DNA from: Nageia nagi
Lineage: Eukaryota; Pinophyta
NCBI GenBank assembly: GCA_050084985.1
Contig: JBITNC010000001.1
Coordinates: 101,556,001 to 101,620,000 of the forward strand
DNA: 64,000 nt
Direction: 5' to 3'
Numbering within the stretch: position 1 is the stretch's first letter; the number at the start of each line of letters is the position of its first letter. The notes below the pieces were generated by a model. It worked only from the letters and a program-made list of their open reading frames with translations, did no database searches and had not been told where the DNA came from. Position numbers and translations under genes: made by a program. Of the stretch, positions 1 to 10,799 are shown one piece after another.

Positions 1-1060
1 AGATAAACCTTCTCTCCATAATCCAAGTTGCTAGAAAAGGGTACTCTTTTGAGTTTGACTCTCAATCTTATTGCATTAAGAAAGGACTTGACACTTTGGT
101 TAAAGGATCAATAAAAGATAACTTCTACATTATGGATCAAGTTCCATCAAATATGTGTCTTGCTTCTAGTGTTTATTCTAAAGGTAATATTTGGCACCAT
201 CGTTTAGGGCATCTTAACCATAAGAGTATTCAAGTCATGAAAGACCAAGAATTTATGGAAGGTTTACCTTCAATTTCTCTTCTAATTGGTCTATACGAGA
301 AGTACATTCTTGGCAATATGCATAGACAAAAGTTTGAAAAAGATAAGAAAATAAGAGCATCTCAACTTCTTCAACTTATGCATTCAAATTTGATGGGGCC
401 ATTTCAAACTAAGTCACTTAAAGGAGCATATTTCATCTTAATCTTCATTGATAACTTTAGTAGGATGACCTTTGGGTATCTACTTGAGCACAAAGATCAA
501 ATCTTTGAGAGTTTTAAAATTTTTAAGGCCTTTGTTGAGAATCAAACTAACCTTAAAATCAAGATGTTGAGATTAGATAATGAGAGAGAATATAACAATA
601 ATGAGTTCAATGAATATTATGCTAAGTATGGAATCAAGAGGCAATTTACAGTTCCATACACTCAGCAAATCGATGTTATCGAATGAAAAAATAGAATAAT
701 CATGGAGATGGCTAGATACATGTTGGGTAATCTTCTTAAGTTCTTATAGGGTGAAACTATGAGCACTACTATTTACATCTTGAATAGGTGTCCCACAAAA
801 ATTGTTCATAGTAAAACTCCTTTTGAGACATGGTCAGGAAGCAAACCTATCATTTCTCACCTTAAAATGTTTGGTTGTGAAGCTTTCTCCTACATTATTT
901 CTAAAAAAAGGAAAAAGTTAGACAAAAGAGCTAAAAAATGCATCTTTGTGGGTTACGATGGTTAGCATAGAGGATATAGGCCTTACTCTCTAACTTATAA
1001 AGTAGTATTCATTTCAAAGGATGTAAAGTTCAATGAACTTCTTTAAGAATATACTTTTAA
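1..1060 (+). pseudogene. copia pre-integrase and integrase (copia-1)
   Basis: The integrase inserts the element cDNA into the host genome. The zinc-binding pre-integrase part (HHRLGHLNH, about 195-225) keeps its histidines, but the following CxxC appears as YEKY, so both cysteines are lost; copia-3 still reads CKKC there. The DDE core is recognisable: HSNLMGP (first Asp now Asn; copia-3 has Asp), RLDNEREY (second Asp kept), and a glutamate just before a stop near 684. The longest open piece is 96-686. A second piece, 759-965, holds the SKTPFETW and GCEAFSYI region, typical of the copia integrase C-terminus. The stop at 684 and further stops at about 748 and 963 make it a pseudogene. Confidence 0.92.
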
Positions 1061-1239
1061 TGAGAATATTGATGATCTAGAGGACTCATCAATTTTTCTT
1101 AGCTGGTTGGATATTGATATAGATAAATCACCATAGGAACAAAATTCTCCAACATAAAGGGTAACAAGGAGTATGACCTTGAAGAAATCCTTAATTACCA
1201 AGATTGAAAATAACCATGATCCCTCAACCTTTAAAGAAG

Positions 1240-1990
1240 CTTCTAAGCATGAGTGTTGGATGGAATCCATGAGATTCAAATATGAGGTGCTTATGAAAAA
1301 TAAAACTTAGGACTTGATTCCTTATCTAAACGATAAGAATGTGATTGGTAATAAGTGGATCTACAAGGTTAAATTCAATTCAGTTGGAGATATTAAGAAA
1401 TACAAGGTGAGGTTAGTAGCTAAAGGTTTTTCTTAGAAATATGATATGGATTATGAGAAAACCTTTTCTCCCATGGTAAAGATGCCTACTATGAGAGTTA
1501 TCTTTGCTCTTTTTGTAGCTAAAGTATGAAAAGTTTTTAAACTTGATGTCAAGTGTGCATTTCTCAATGGTGACTTGGATGTGAAAATATTCATGAATCA
1601 ACCAGAAGGGTTTATTATGGAAGGCAAAGAGTTCTTTATGTGCAAGCTAAAGAAGTCTTTGTATGGACTTAAGCAAGCACCTCAAGCTTGGTATAGAAAG
1701 ATTTTAGGGTACTTTATAGACATTGGATTCTTCAAGTGCTTTTCTGACTTCAATCTATATGTGTTCAATTAAGAAAAATATGTGGTCTTGATTCTTCTTT
1801 ATATGGATGATCTTTTGATTACTGAGAACAATGATGAAATTATTCAAGAGTGCATATCCAAACATAAGGTAACATTTGAAATGACTAATCTTGGTCTCTT
1901 GCACTACTTCTTAAAATGAAAATGTATCAATACAAGGATTGTACTTACCTCAGTCAATCTAAATATATATTAAACATCTTGTAGAAGTTT
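1240..1990 (+). pseudogene. copia reverse transcriptase (copia-1)
   Basis: This part of the polyprotein copies element RNA into DNA. Recognisable blocks in order are NKWIYKVKF (about 1350), RLVAKGF (about 1412), KTFSPMVKMPTMR (about 1460), KLDVKCAFLNGDL (about 1541), the CKLKKSLYGLKQAPQAWY helix (about 1641-1692) and the catalytic YMDD box at 1800-1811. The order and spacing match the copia RT family (Pfam RVT_2). Stops at about 1308, 1434, 1528 and 1770 and a frameshift near 1910 inactivate it. The longest open segment is 1575-1772. Confidence 0.94.
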
Positions 1991-2039
1991 AGAATGGAGT
2001 GTAGATATGGTGAAATCTCAATCTCTCCTAGAATCACTA

Positions 2040-2722
2040 TTTCTCTATGCTCCAACTCAATTAATTGGTAGTGTTTTGTATTTGACAATAACCAGGCTAG
2101 ATATTGCCTTTATAGTGAATTTGATGGCATGATTCATGCAAAAACCATATGTTGAACATCTTAATGTTGTTAAAAAAATCTTGAGGTCTATTGTAGGGAC
2201 TAATGATATTGCTCTTAAGTATTCCAAGTTACCCTCCTTTGTTCTCTTTAGATTCTCAAATTCTAACTATGGGGGAGATTGAGATGATAGGAAGTCAGCC
2301 TTTATGTATGTGTTTAGCATTAGTTCAAGTGTTATCTCTTAGAATTTCAAGAAGCAACCTACTATTTCTCTTTCCACCACAGAAGTCAAATATCATGCCA
2401 TGTCTGTTGCAACCTAGGAAACCATTTGGTTAAGGTATCTTCTAAAAGAAATTGGGTATGATCAAGATAGCTCATCTTTGATCTCTTTAGATAATTAGTC
2501 AGCTATTTCTTTGGCTACGAATCCAGTGTTCCATCAAAGAATAAAACATGTGAAATCCATGCCTATTTTATGAGGGAGAAGGTTCTTGATGGCATCATAC
2601 ACCTGGAGTATTATCCATCCACCATGAACTCCGTTGATTTGTTCACGAAGCCCCTCCTGAAAGCGTAGTTCTATAAGCTTAAGGATGCTATCAGGTTAGT
2701 GAAGTTGCCCTTAAGGGGGAGT
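2040..2722 (+). pseudogene. copia RNase H, C-terminal end of pol (copia-1)
   Basis: RNase H removes the RNA template during reverse transcription. Visible blocks are LIGSVLYLTITRLDIAF (about 2060), VKKILRSIVGT (about 2170), SNYGGD followed by a stop and DDRKSA (about 2264-2300), QPTISLSTTEVKYHA (about 2357) and IWLRYLLKEIGY (about 2428). Late frames read KHVKS followed by a conserved tail matching copia-3. Several stops and frameshifts are present. The frame runs into the purine-rich run at 2711-2723, as usual for copia, where pol ends at the polypurine tract. Confidence 0.9.
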
Positions 2723-2723
2723 G
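2711..2723 (+). promoter_or_regulatory. polypurine-tract-like run at pol end
   Basis: TTAAGGGGGAGTG looks like a copia polypurine tract, the primer for plus-strand DNA. No LTR begins after it. Instead about 600 bp of non-coding 3' module follows before LTR sequence. In copia-3 the same motif occurs directly at the LTR boundary (44463-44473). This one is therefore probably an ancestral or secondary tract. Confidence 0.55.
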
Positions 2724-2824
2724 AGGTTTGAATTCTTATGTTGAATTCATGTTTATGATGATAACTTCACCCTTAGAAGAATTTTATACTGTATAGTGTT
2801 GATTTTATTATACACCTTTGTGGT

Positions 2825-3075
2825 AAGTTTGCTTTATGTGAGGAGCTTGTTATACAAATTGACCAATCTTGCACTGTTTAGTTATCCATGTGAGAGGAAT
2901 TTTTATGTATCTTTTGGCACTGTTCAATTATTCATATATAAGAAACTTGTATGTGCATACTCTATTTTTTGGTCAATCTAGCACTGTTCAATTATCCATG
3001 TGTGAGGAACTCTTATATGTATTTTGGCACTATTTAGTTATCCATATGTGAGGAACTTGTATGTGCATGCTCTAT
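2825..3075 (+). repeat. 3' module minisatellite, copia-1 copy
   Basis: Diverged tandem units carry the core GTTATCCATATGTGAGGAAC, followed by either CTTATATGT or TTGTATGTGCATGCTCT. Unit spacing alternates, roughly 45-60 bp. The same array lies after pol in copia-3 (43798-44005) and in NA-1 (8080-8475), so it is a family feature rather than local slippage. Confidence 0.85.
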
Positions 3076-3303
3076 TTTATAATGATAATCAACACATGTT
3101 TTATATATAGTAGGTGACTATAAGTTTTTTGGCATGGCATCTTCATGATGACTTGTAGTGCACCATTGATCAGTTCATGATGGCATCTATGTGATTCATC
3201 TATCCTTATTGATATGAATATGATGCATCTAACTAATCTTGTTATTTGAGTTGCTTTTGACTTGCAAATTCCTATGAGATTGCAGGTTACTCACCTTAGG
3301 TAT

Positions 3304-3398
3304 GCTATAGGATAGAAGTGTAGTAGTTAAGATTTGGAGGATTTTAAGAGAGTTGTATTTGTGATTGAAGTAAAGATCTAGTTACTGGATGTACTCCT
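3304..3398 (+). repeat. copia-1 3' LTR fragment, left piece
   Basis: From TATGCTATAGGATAG to GATGTACTCCT this matches the middle of the copia-3 LTRs (compare 44751-44845). The first half of the LTR and the preceding PPT are missing, so an internal deletion fused the 3' module to mid-LTR. NA-1 interrupts it after 3398 and it resumes at 10442. Confidence 0.85.
3394..3398. repeat. left target-site duplication of NA-1
   Basis: CTCCT precedes NA-1, and CTTTT (10437-10441) follows it. The two differ by C-to-T changes only. In the uninterrupted copia-3 LTR the same place reads ACTCCTAGTTGG, so the empty site is known from a paralogue. Confidence 0.8.
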
Positions 3399-3987
3399 TG
3401 TTAGAATTATAATGTTATTTAGAGAATTATGTAATTAATATACTTAGCATATTAATAATCACCTAAATTTGGTTATTAGGTGATAATGAGGTTCATGCAT
3501 GGTGAGTGGAATAGTATTCTTCATCCAAATTAAAATAATATTGTTAGGTGGAATAGTTTCTCCACTAACAATTAAATGTAATTCTATATTGTAACTTAGG
3601 GTTAATTAACCTATTGTGGTTAGGTTGGTTAACTACCTAAGGTTAGTTTTGATTTCTATAAAAGGAGCTCATTTTGTAAAGATTTGTAAGAAGATGAAGA
3701 TGGAAAGTTGTTAGTATAGATCTTAGTTAGTAAGATCTTAAGCATGCAAGCTATGCTTCATGCTAAGGAGAGTCATGGTTGAGATCCATATGAGTGTACA
3801 TTTTTTGAGAGTATAGTGAAAAGGAGACCCAAAGTGGAGTACTCCATGTGATGGAGGAACCAATATACATCTTGTGTTACTATGTGAGAATGCTTATTGA
3901 GTTCTTAGTTTATAATGATTAATTACTATATTTGATGAAGGTCCTACAAGTGTTCTTAGGTTATGGAATATTTTAATTCCTTCTACA
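3399..3987 (+). repeat. NA-1 5' LTR
   Basis: It starts TGTTAGAATT and ends near TTCTACA. A TATA-like TATAAAAGG lies at about 3657-3665. The copy aligns along its whole length with 9851-10436 with scattered substitutions. The sequence just downstream, around 3996 (TAGTATTCAAAC), could be a decayed initiator-Met-type PBS (TGGTATCAGAGC), but this is weak. Confidence 0.88.
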
Positions 3988-4199
3988 CCTCCATATAGTA
4001 TTCAAACTCTTGTTGCTTTTCTCCAAGTGGTATTCCTTGAAATCCTTGATGAAATCTTGCAAGAATGAAGTGATGTGAAGTCTGTAGATCAAATTCTCTA
4101 CTATGCTCCTCGACTTTGTCATTATCAGATTGAAACTTACATAGTATTTGCAAGAACAACATGAGGACTGAGGAGAGGGCAAAGGTGGATCTTGGCTGC

Positions 4200-7176
4200 A
4201 ACCTCTAGGGAAAGCACCAAGTGCAAATCATTTCTTACCTATTTTAGAGGTAACTTTTTGTTCACACCCTCGAATCCTTCTTGCATATTCATGATACCTT
4301 AGCGATTTCCACATGGACACTTCCCCCTAGTATGGTTGATGGAGAGTAGGGACCATGTGAAATTTGTGTGGCCTCTCTAAAAGTTTTTGATATCACTCCC
4401 TCACTCTTCCTACTTTACATTTCACCATGACATTGATAGGGCATATAATATCTAAGTAGCCCATCCTAAAGTATTGTGGCTACTGAATGGTCATTGGTAT
4501 GCCATCAATTATTTTTTAATTCCCTTAGTTGAAGTCCTTATGATGGTTGGTAGCTATAAAATTATTTTTAAGCATATGGAATGGAATTTTTTTATCATAA
4601 GGGGTCTATTTGTTCTTATAGGCAACATTTTTTAATACAATTAGTGCCAAAAGTGCATAATATAAAATTGCCATGTCAACAAATAGTTGGTGGAGGATTG
4701 ACATGGGGTACATTACAAAAAAAAAAAGAAGTCCACAAATAGTTGGTGGATGATTGACATGAGGTACATTAAAATATTTTAATAGAGACCTTAAAGTGGA
4801 GATACATCACTAAAGTGGTTATGTGGTCTCCTATGCTAACTATTTTTAAGTGGGCATTCACTATTTTTAATAGTAATATTTCTTATATACAAAGTAGCAA
4901 TATTTTTTTTAATGGAGGTATATTTTTTGCTTATGGAGGCAAAATTAATGGAGATTATTTAATTATTTATTTATTCACATCACAAAATTACTTATATAAG
5001 TATGAAATATTAACATTTTTTAAGGTATGTAACACTTCACATCCCACATATGTTGTGCTATGTTGTCTTAAACACTTTCCATTCGACCTTGTTTCATTCT
5101 ACAAGGGTTTGATCACCAGGTAATCTCACATTAATGAGCATCTTCATTGGGTGCTTGTACTCTCATTTTATGTATATGAATCAAGTTTTTACTCATATAA
5201 CTCTTCTAATGCCTTTTTTTCTTATGTCCTTTATTACGATAAAGAACAAGGGGAAGGATGCATTAAATCTTGTATTGTGCTAAAAATATGTATACTTAAA
5301 AATTAAGTATTTTGTGCACTAATACTTGGTTGACTAATTATTGCTTGCAAAATTTAGCACTAACTATGAATTCATAGATTACACTCATACAAATAAGCAT
5401 TATCTATATTGCATTATTATGTTTTATGTGGAAATTTATCCAATAAATAATTTGGTACAAGATAGAAGTAAAAATCATATTTATTAATTCTGTAAGGTTC
5501 CACTCACATGCCCAAATGGATAGCCAAACTAAGTAGAATCTTTGGCATGATCAAGAGAGTTGAAGTTATAACTCTTAGGATCTATGATAGGTGAATTGGG
5601 TATATTGAATAAAGCAGCATGAGTGATCGAGGAGAAATGACACTTGATGTTGAAAAATGGGTAGTACACCCATTGATTCCCTTCTTGAGTTAGTCATAAA
5701 ACATAAATGGACTTCCAATAAAGATATTATCACCATACTATAAATGCAATAGTATAGAGGTGGTAGTACTCATGAGGATGCAGCATGGCAAGACCTACAT
5801 AATGCAGAAAATGGAAGACAAAAGGTATCCACGAATAGTAAAGGATGATCTTCCATGTTTAATTTGAATGATAGATAAGTTGTGTTATGAGATGCCACTG
5901 CTTGATATCCTCTAAATGATTGTTAAAGCAAATGGCCCATCGAAAGTGAATTCAATGACCCTATATGTGAACCAAGTTTTATCGCAAAGCATTGTGCAAT
6001 ATAGTGCAAGCATGTTGTATGAATTGACCTTGAATACATTGATAAAGAACTTCTTGGTGAAGATCAACATAAAGACCTTGAAAAATGGTCATATCCATGA
6101 TGAATGACAAGTGAGTCAGATCTCTCTTAGGGTTTGATACATAAGTGAACAAAATGAATTTATAGAATTACAAACTAACTAGATCATCAATCATAAATGG
6201 AAACATCAAAATGGATCAACCATGCAAGCATAATAACCAATATTACCATGTACTTTACTTTATTAAAATGCTAGAAAAGATTTTCATTGATAAGCTTAAT
6301 TGGATGGTGCTTATGGCATGATTAATGCTAGTCTGGTGAATGGTCACCAGAATCAGAAGAATTAACATCATCTTCAGATATGCTAGAATTGGATGTGTCC
6401 AATATTAAAAGATATTGATGTGAAAGAGGTGGAAAGTGATAAGAAAAAGAAAATTGATGACATAAATTATGATGTACACATTTCCAAGCAATGCAAAAAG
6501 AGTATGTGGATAACCATTGTAGCCTATGCTAACAAACTACCCATGCAATAGTGAATGGTTTAAAATACTCCTATGGATGTAGGGAAGGCGGTCCAATTCA
6601 GCGTATGAATTGTAAAAGATAATGATTAAACAAGGTATAAACCATTATATGCCATGTCCAATTAGGTTGATTGAGCAAATGAAATAATCAATGAACATGA
6701 TCCTCATGATTGAGATGAAAAATCATGCAAGTACCATCATAATTATCTAGGCACAATTGAAAAAATACTAGTTGTTGTTGCAATAAAACCTCAAACACTA
6801 TTAAAGCATAATTTTTTAAAGCTGCATGAATATTATGATGCACTATGTTATCTTGGAGATCACTTGATAGGGCATGAAACTAAGAAACATCCATGAAGGA
6901 TAACTAAAAATAAAATATTTTAGCTCAAATCATAAAAGCAAAGTGTTGAATGATAAGCGAGAATCATTTATGACTATTTATAATGCATATGATTTGATAT
7001 AATCAAACTATAATAATTATGATAATTAGAGAAAAGGATTCATTGAACTACAAATTTGCAATGATAAAATATCTCACTTACCACTCATTTAATTAATTGA
7101 TGTCCTATGCATCATGTCATGTCATGATGGTAATAATGATAATACCACTAAGTTGCATAATGATTAAGTAATCATT
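4200..7176. other. NA-1 interior without recognisable gene
   Basis: AT-rich sequence with stops in all frames. Short open stretches (for example 4815-5123 and 5916-6107) show no family signature I recognise. A pair of near-identical phrases containing AATAGTTGGTGGA, with GATTGACATGRGGTACATT close by, repeats at about 4681 and 4737. I see nothing else. Confidence 0.6.
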
Positions 7177-7690
7177 GTGCTATTTTTCTCTCTCATCTTG
7201 ACTATTAAATTAGATAGTTTAATCATGAGCAATAGGTTGATTGTCATGACTCTCATAAAGAATTTTATCACACACATGAGAAGTTCCTCCTTGAGTTATG
7301 AAAAGGAAACAAACATATGGGTAGATTTAGAGAATGCCTACCTTCATCACGAACTAGCTACAATAAAGGTCGAGATGGAGATAATGGCTCATCGTTATGA
7401 TATGCTACAAAAAGAAAAAGCTATATGCATACAATATTATGATGCAATCTTGTCTAAGAAAAATAAACTACTAACTAAGAAAAATATGTGAAAATTACAA
7501 GCAAAAGAGAATGAGATACAAATTAGGTGCGATGCAAGCAATAACCATTATGGAATGCAACAATTAAAAGAAAAGTGGAAGAAAAGGGCCTTCATGTACA
7601 AGGATATCCTTTGACACTTTGGTATTCAAATTCCAAAGGAAATAGAATCTAAACCTTCTATGGGTCCTATAGAAGTTGAACCATAATCTT
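7177..7690 (+). pseudogene. coiled-coil-like ORF of NA-1, function unknown
   Basis: An open stretch of 104 codons (7177-7491) is followed, after a stop, by a continuing frame (KLQAKENEIQ, then QLKEKWKKRAFMYKD) to about 7680. The composition is rich in Lys, Glu, Ala and Leu with heptad-like spacing (LENAYLHHELATIKVEMEIM), suggesting a long helix or coiled coil. I do not recognise the family. It is the only coding-looking part of NA-1 and lies just upstream of the relic pol end. It could be an element-specific structural protein or a captured fragment. The internal stops imply that this copy is dead. Confidence 0.45.
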
Positions 7691-7744
7691 AATCATAGCA
7701 ATCAAACACTCTAGTATGGAATGGACTTTCCTACATAAAACTCA

Positions 7745-7815
7745 CGTGTTCTTTATTCCCAAGCCCCTTTCTGAAGTTGGGTTGGTGAAATATCCCTCTA
7801 AGGGGAGCATTTGTT
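7745..7815 (+). other. relic of copia RNase H end plus polypurine run in NA-1
   Basis: The stretch CCAAGCCCCTTTCTGAAG, then GGGTTGGTGAAATATCC and TAAGGGGAGC, parallels the copia-1 pol end at about 2648-2722 (AAGCCCCTCCTGAAAG, then GGTTAGTGAAGTTGCC and TTAAGGGGGAG), with an internal deletion. This links NA-1 to a copia parent. Confidence 0.65.
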
Positions 7816-8079
7816 GAATTGTTTATTCAATATTGTAATATGTATGTAGCCTTTCTTAAATCCAAGCCCCTTATTTCCAAAAGCAAGTTTTTAATGAAAC
7901 AACTATAGCTCTGTTCATCTACATTTTTTTGCTTCCATGTTGGGAAGGTGGATCTATTTTGATGGATTATGTTACATTGCTAAATTTAAGCATCTTTCAT
8001 TGATGAATTTTGTTACATGCATCTTTTCTTGACTTTGTGTTGTATAGTGTTGATTTTATTATATACCTTCATGGTAAGT

Positions 8080-8475
8080 TCGCCTTGTGTGAGAAACTTG
8101 TTGTACAACTTGGCCAATCTTGCACTATTTAATTATCTATATGTGAGAAACTCTTATGTGTCATTTGGCATTGTTAAATTATCCATATGTGAGGAACTTG
8201 TATGTGCATGCTTTATTTTAATCTTACATTATTCAGTTATCCATATGTGAGGAACTCGTATGTGCATGCTTTATTTTGATCTAGCACTATTCAATTATCC
8301 ATATGTGAGGAACTCTTATGCATCATTTGGCACTATTTAGTTATACATATGCAAAGAACTCATATGTGCATGCTTGATTTTGATCTAGCACTATTCAGTT
8401 ATCCATGTGTGAGGAAATCTTATATGTTTTTTGGCACTGTTTAGTTATCTATATGTGAAAAACTTGTATGTGCAT
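8080..8475 (+). repeat. 3' module minisatellite, NA-1 copy
   Basis: About eight units contain variants of ATCCATATGTGAGGAACT, spaced about 45-60 bp, with alternating tails (TGTGTCATTTGGC or TGTGCATGCTTTATTTTGATC). It is homologous to 2825-3075 and 43798-44005 and is the longest of the three arrays. Confidence 0.88.
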
Positions 8476-8529
8476 GCTCTCTTTTGTAATGATAATCAAC
8501 ACATGTTTTATATACAATAGGTGACTATA

Positions 8530-8700
8530 TGTATTATCTTGGTATCCTTTGTGATGACTTATAGTTGAACATAAAATCCAAGTATCTTTTGTTAACTATA
8601 AGTATTGGCTTGGCATCCTCTATGATGACTTTAGTGAAACATAAAATCCAAGTTTCTTTTGGGGACTATAAGTATTAGCTTGGCATCTCCATGATGTCTT
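8530..8700 (+). repeat. about 70-bp tandem repeat, three units
   Basis: Each unit runs from ACTATAAGTATT through GGCTTGGCATCCT and ATGATGACTT to ACATAAAATCCAAGT, and is repeated three times with small changes. Part of it also appears once in copia-1 (about 3118) and copia-3 (about 44050), so NA-1 amplified a segment of the shared 3' module. Confidence 0.8.
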
Positions 8701-8879
8701 ATAGTGCATTAGTGGCCACACTTTTCTACTTCCATGATGATGGAAGATAAATCTATGACGATGGATTATTTACATATTGTTGATAAAATTTGAATCATTT
8801 TGATTGATTTATGCTACCAATTTTATCATTTCCCTCTTAACTAGTAGCATGGTTAAGATGGACTTCTAATTATCAAATA

Positions 8880-9085
8880 TTAATTCACCCTTGGTAAAGT
8901 CAAGTTTATTTGTTGTGCTATCTTGACCCACTCTTGGTAAAGTCAAGTTTCTTTGTTGTGGCATCTTGACTCACTCTTGGTAAAGTCAAGCTTATTTACT
9001 ATGCCTTATTGATTCCCTCTTGATAACATCAAGTATATTTCTTATGTGCAATTATGGCTTACTCTTGGTAAAGTCACATTTCTTT
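8880..9085 (+). repeat. about 50-bp tandem repeat, four units
   Basis: Repeated CTCTTGGTAAAGTCAAGTTT separated by TTGTTGTGGCATCTTGAC variants. It is NA-1 specific; I did not see it in copia-1 or copia-3. Confidence 0.8.
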
Positions 9086-9840
9086 ATGGCACCTTTTGGC
9101 TTTTTGCATCTTAATGTGGTAATTAAGATGGCCTTTTGTGCTTTATGATATTTGTTTTGCCTTTTAATATTGATTTCAATATTGGTCAAGTTGGATTTTA
9201 TTCTTGGCATGCTTCATGTCACATTGTGCCCCATGTATTTGTTTGATGAAGTTATCATCCAGGGGAATAAAATGTCAAGTTGTATTGTTGTGATGACACC
9301 CCTCATATAAAACAAATATGATAGTAAGAAACAAATACAAAAAAAAGAATGATAAATAATAAAGACAAATGAAAGTATCACTTTTTTAATTTTTGATGCA
9401 TATCAATTGTTTGATAGTGCACATGTCTTAATATATGCACATGTGATATTCTTAGATATCATAGTTGATGATTTATATCATCCTTATTATTGTGCATTTA
9501 TGATTTTTTGATATTTTTATATGCTTTATTATGATCAATGTATGGATAGTATGATACGATTCATGTTGATATGAATGTATAATGCTTTTAACTAATCTTG
9601 TTATAAGCTAATTATAATTTGTAGGTTTCCTCTAAAAGATTGCAAGTTACTGGTAATAATAGCTATGAGATTTCTTAGCTTTTGGCTTTTGGATCTTCAA
9701 CCTTCTCTCCTTTATATAAAATCTCAAAAGGTCTATTTTCTATCAAAATTGTAAAGCCTTATTTGGCTATATGTACACTTTATAGCATGAGTAAAACCTC
9801 TGTAAAATCATTATTTTTCTAATCATTTCCAAAATAACAT

Positions 9841-9850
9841 TAATGGGGAG
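9841..9850 (+). promoter_or_regulatory. NA-1 polypurine tract
   Basis: TAATGGGGAG abuts the TGTTAGAATT start of the 3' LTR, the expected position for the plus-strand primer. Confidence 0.7.
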
Positions 9851-10436
9851 TGTTAGAATTATAATATTGTTTAGGGCATTGTGTAATTAATATGCTTAGC
9901 ATATTAATAATCATATAAATTTGGTTATTAGGTGATAATAAGTTTCATGCATGGTGGGTGGAATATTATTCTCCATCCAACTTAAAATAATATTATTAGG
10001 TGGAATAGTGTCTCCACTAACAATTAAATGTAATTCTATATTGTAACTTAGGGTTAACTAACCTATTATGGTTAGGTTAGTTAACTACCTAAGATTAGTT
10101 TTGGGTCCTGTAAAAGAAGCTCATTTTGTGAATATTTGTAAGAAGATGAAGATGGGAAGTTGTTAGTATAGATCTTAGTTAGTAAGATCTTAAGCATGTA
10201 AGCTATGCTTCATGCTAAGGAGAGTCATGGTTGAGATCCATATAAGTGTACATTATTTGAGAGTATAGTGAAAAGGAGACCCAAAGTGGAGTACTCCATG
10301 TGATGGAGGAACCAATATATATCTTGTGTTACTATGTGAGAATGCTTATTGAGTTCTTAGTTTAGAATGATTGATTGATATATTTGATGAAGGTCCTACA
10401 AGTGTTCTTGGGTTATGAAATCCTTTAATTCTATCA
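9851..10436 (+). repeat. NA-1 3' LTR
   Basis: It starts TGTTAGAATT directly after the polypurine run and ends TTCTATCA. It aligns along its length with 3399-3987. It is followed by CTTTT, the decayed target duplication, and then by copia-1 LTR sequence beginning AGTTGGAGG. Confidence 0.88.
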
Positions 10437-10441
10437 CTTTT

Positions 10442-10576
10442 AGTTGGAGGAACCACTTTACATCTTGAGTTACTTTGTGTGATTGTCTTATTTATGAGTT
10501 TGTTAGATGTGAAGTTGTGAGATTTCAAGAGATTTTGGTTGTTTAAGATTATTCTTGTTATAGTTCAATTCTCTCA
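10442..10576 (+). repeat. copia-1 3' LTR, right piece
   Basis: AGTTGGAGGAACCACTT onwards matches the last part of the copia-3 LTR (44846-44972) and ends CTCTCA where copia-3 ends CCTTCA. Joined conceptually to 3304-3398 across NA-1, it makes a continuous LTR segment. Confidence 0.87.
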
Positions 10577-10746
10577 AGTTCACTTATGAGAAATAATAGA
10601 AAATATGGTTCAAGTGGATGTACTCCCATGATGGAGGAACCACTATATATGATGTGTCTTATTATGCATGAAATTGTGTTTCTTATGTTAAATATTTATG
10701 GAATCCTTCAAGGTGATATTGGTTATGGAATCATGTAATTCTATCA
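10577..10746 (+). repeat. U5-like fragment of a further related LTR
   Basis: It contains GTGGATGTACTCCCATGATG followed by GAGGAACCAC and ends GTAATTCTATCA, like the NA-1 LTR end. It sits between the end of copia-1 and the resumption of copia-2 gag/protease coding at 10747. AGTTC occurs both at 10577-10581 and at 10747-10751. It may be the remainder of an LTR into which copia-1 inserted, or the product of unequal recombination. Confidence 0.6.
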
Positions 10747-10799
10747 AGTTCATATTGAGTTTGGGTACATAGAGCATATTTTTAAGAACCTTTCCGTGT

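Larger units (their letters stand above)
1..3398 (+). mobile_element. Ty1/copia retrotransposon copia-1, 3' half
   Basis: The window opens inside the protease to pre-integrase region of a copia element. It continues through integrase, reverse transcriptase and RNase H, a 3' non-coding module with minisatellite repeats, and the start of an LTR fragment. The order (INT before RT) is diagnostic of Ty1/copia. The sequence is closely similar throughout to copia-3 at 36499-44972, which serves as the reference. The 3' LTR fragment is cut at 3398 by insertion of NA-1 and resumes at 10442-10576. The copy is dead, with many in-frame stops and frameshifts. Its 5' LTR, gag and PBS lie outside the window. 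Confidence 0.93.
3399..10436 (+). mobile_element. non-autonomous LTR retrotransposon NA-1
   Basis: A roughly 7.0-kb element is bounded by similar LTRs (3399-3987 and 9851-10436) starting TGTTAGAATTATAAT. It is inserted in the copia-1 LTR with a 5-bp target duplication. I see no gag, protease, RT or integrase inside. It holds one short coiled-coil-like ORF, a small relic of a copia RNase H end with a polypurine run, and the same 3' minisatellite module as the copia elements. This suggests a deletion or capture derivative mobilised by the related copia. The LTRs share the TGGAGGAACCA block with copia-3 LTRs, so the two families are related. Confidence 0.88.

Noticed and set aside
2796-3051. Two overlapping short ORFs after copia-1 pol
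   Set aside because: They run through minisatellite units; openness follows from the repeat.
4815-5123. 102-codon ORF in NA-1
   Set aside because: Aromatic- and Ile-rich translation typical of AT-rich noncoding DNA; no motif.
8080-8475. CRISPR-like array
   Set aside because: Units are diverged tandem minisatellites without unique spacers, in a plant retroelement.
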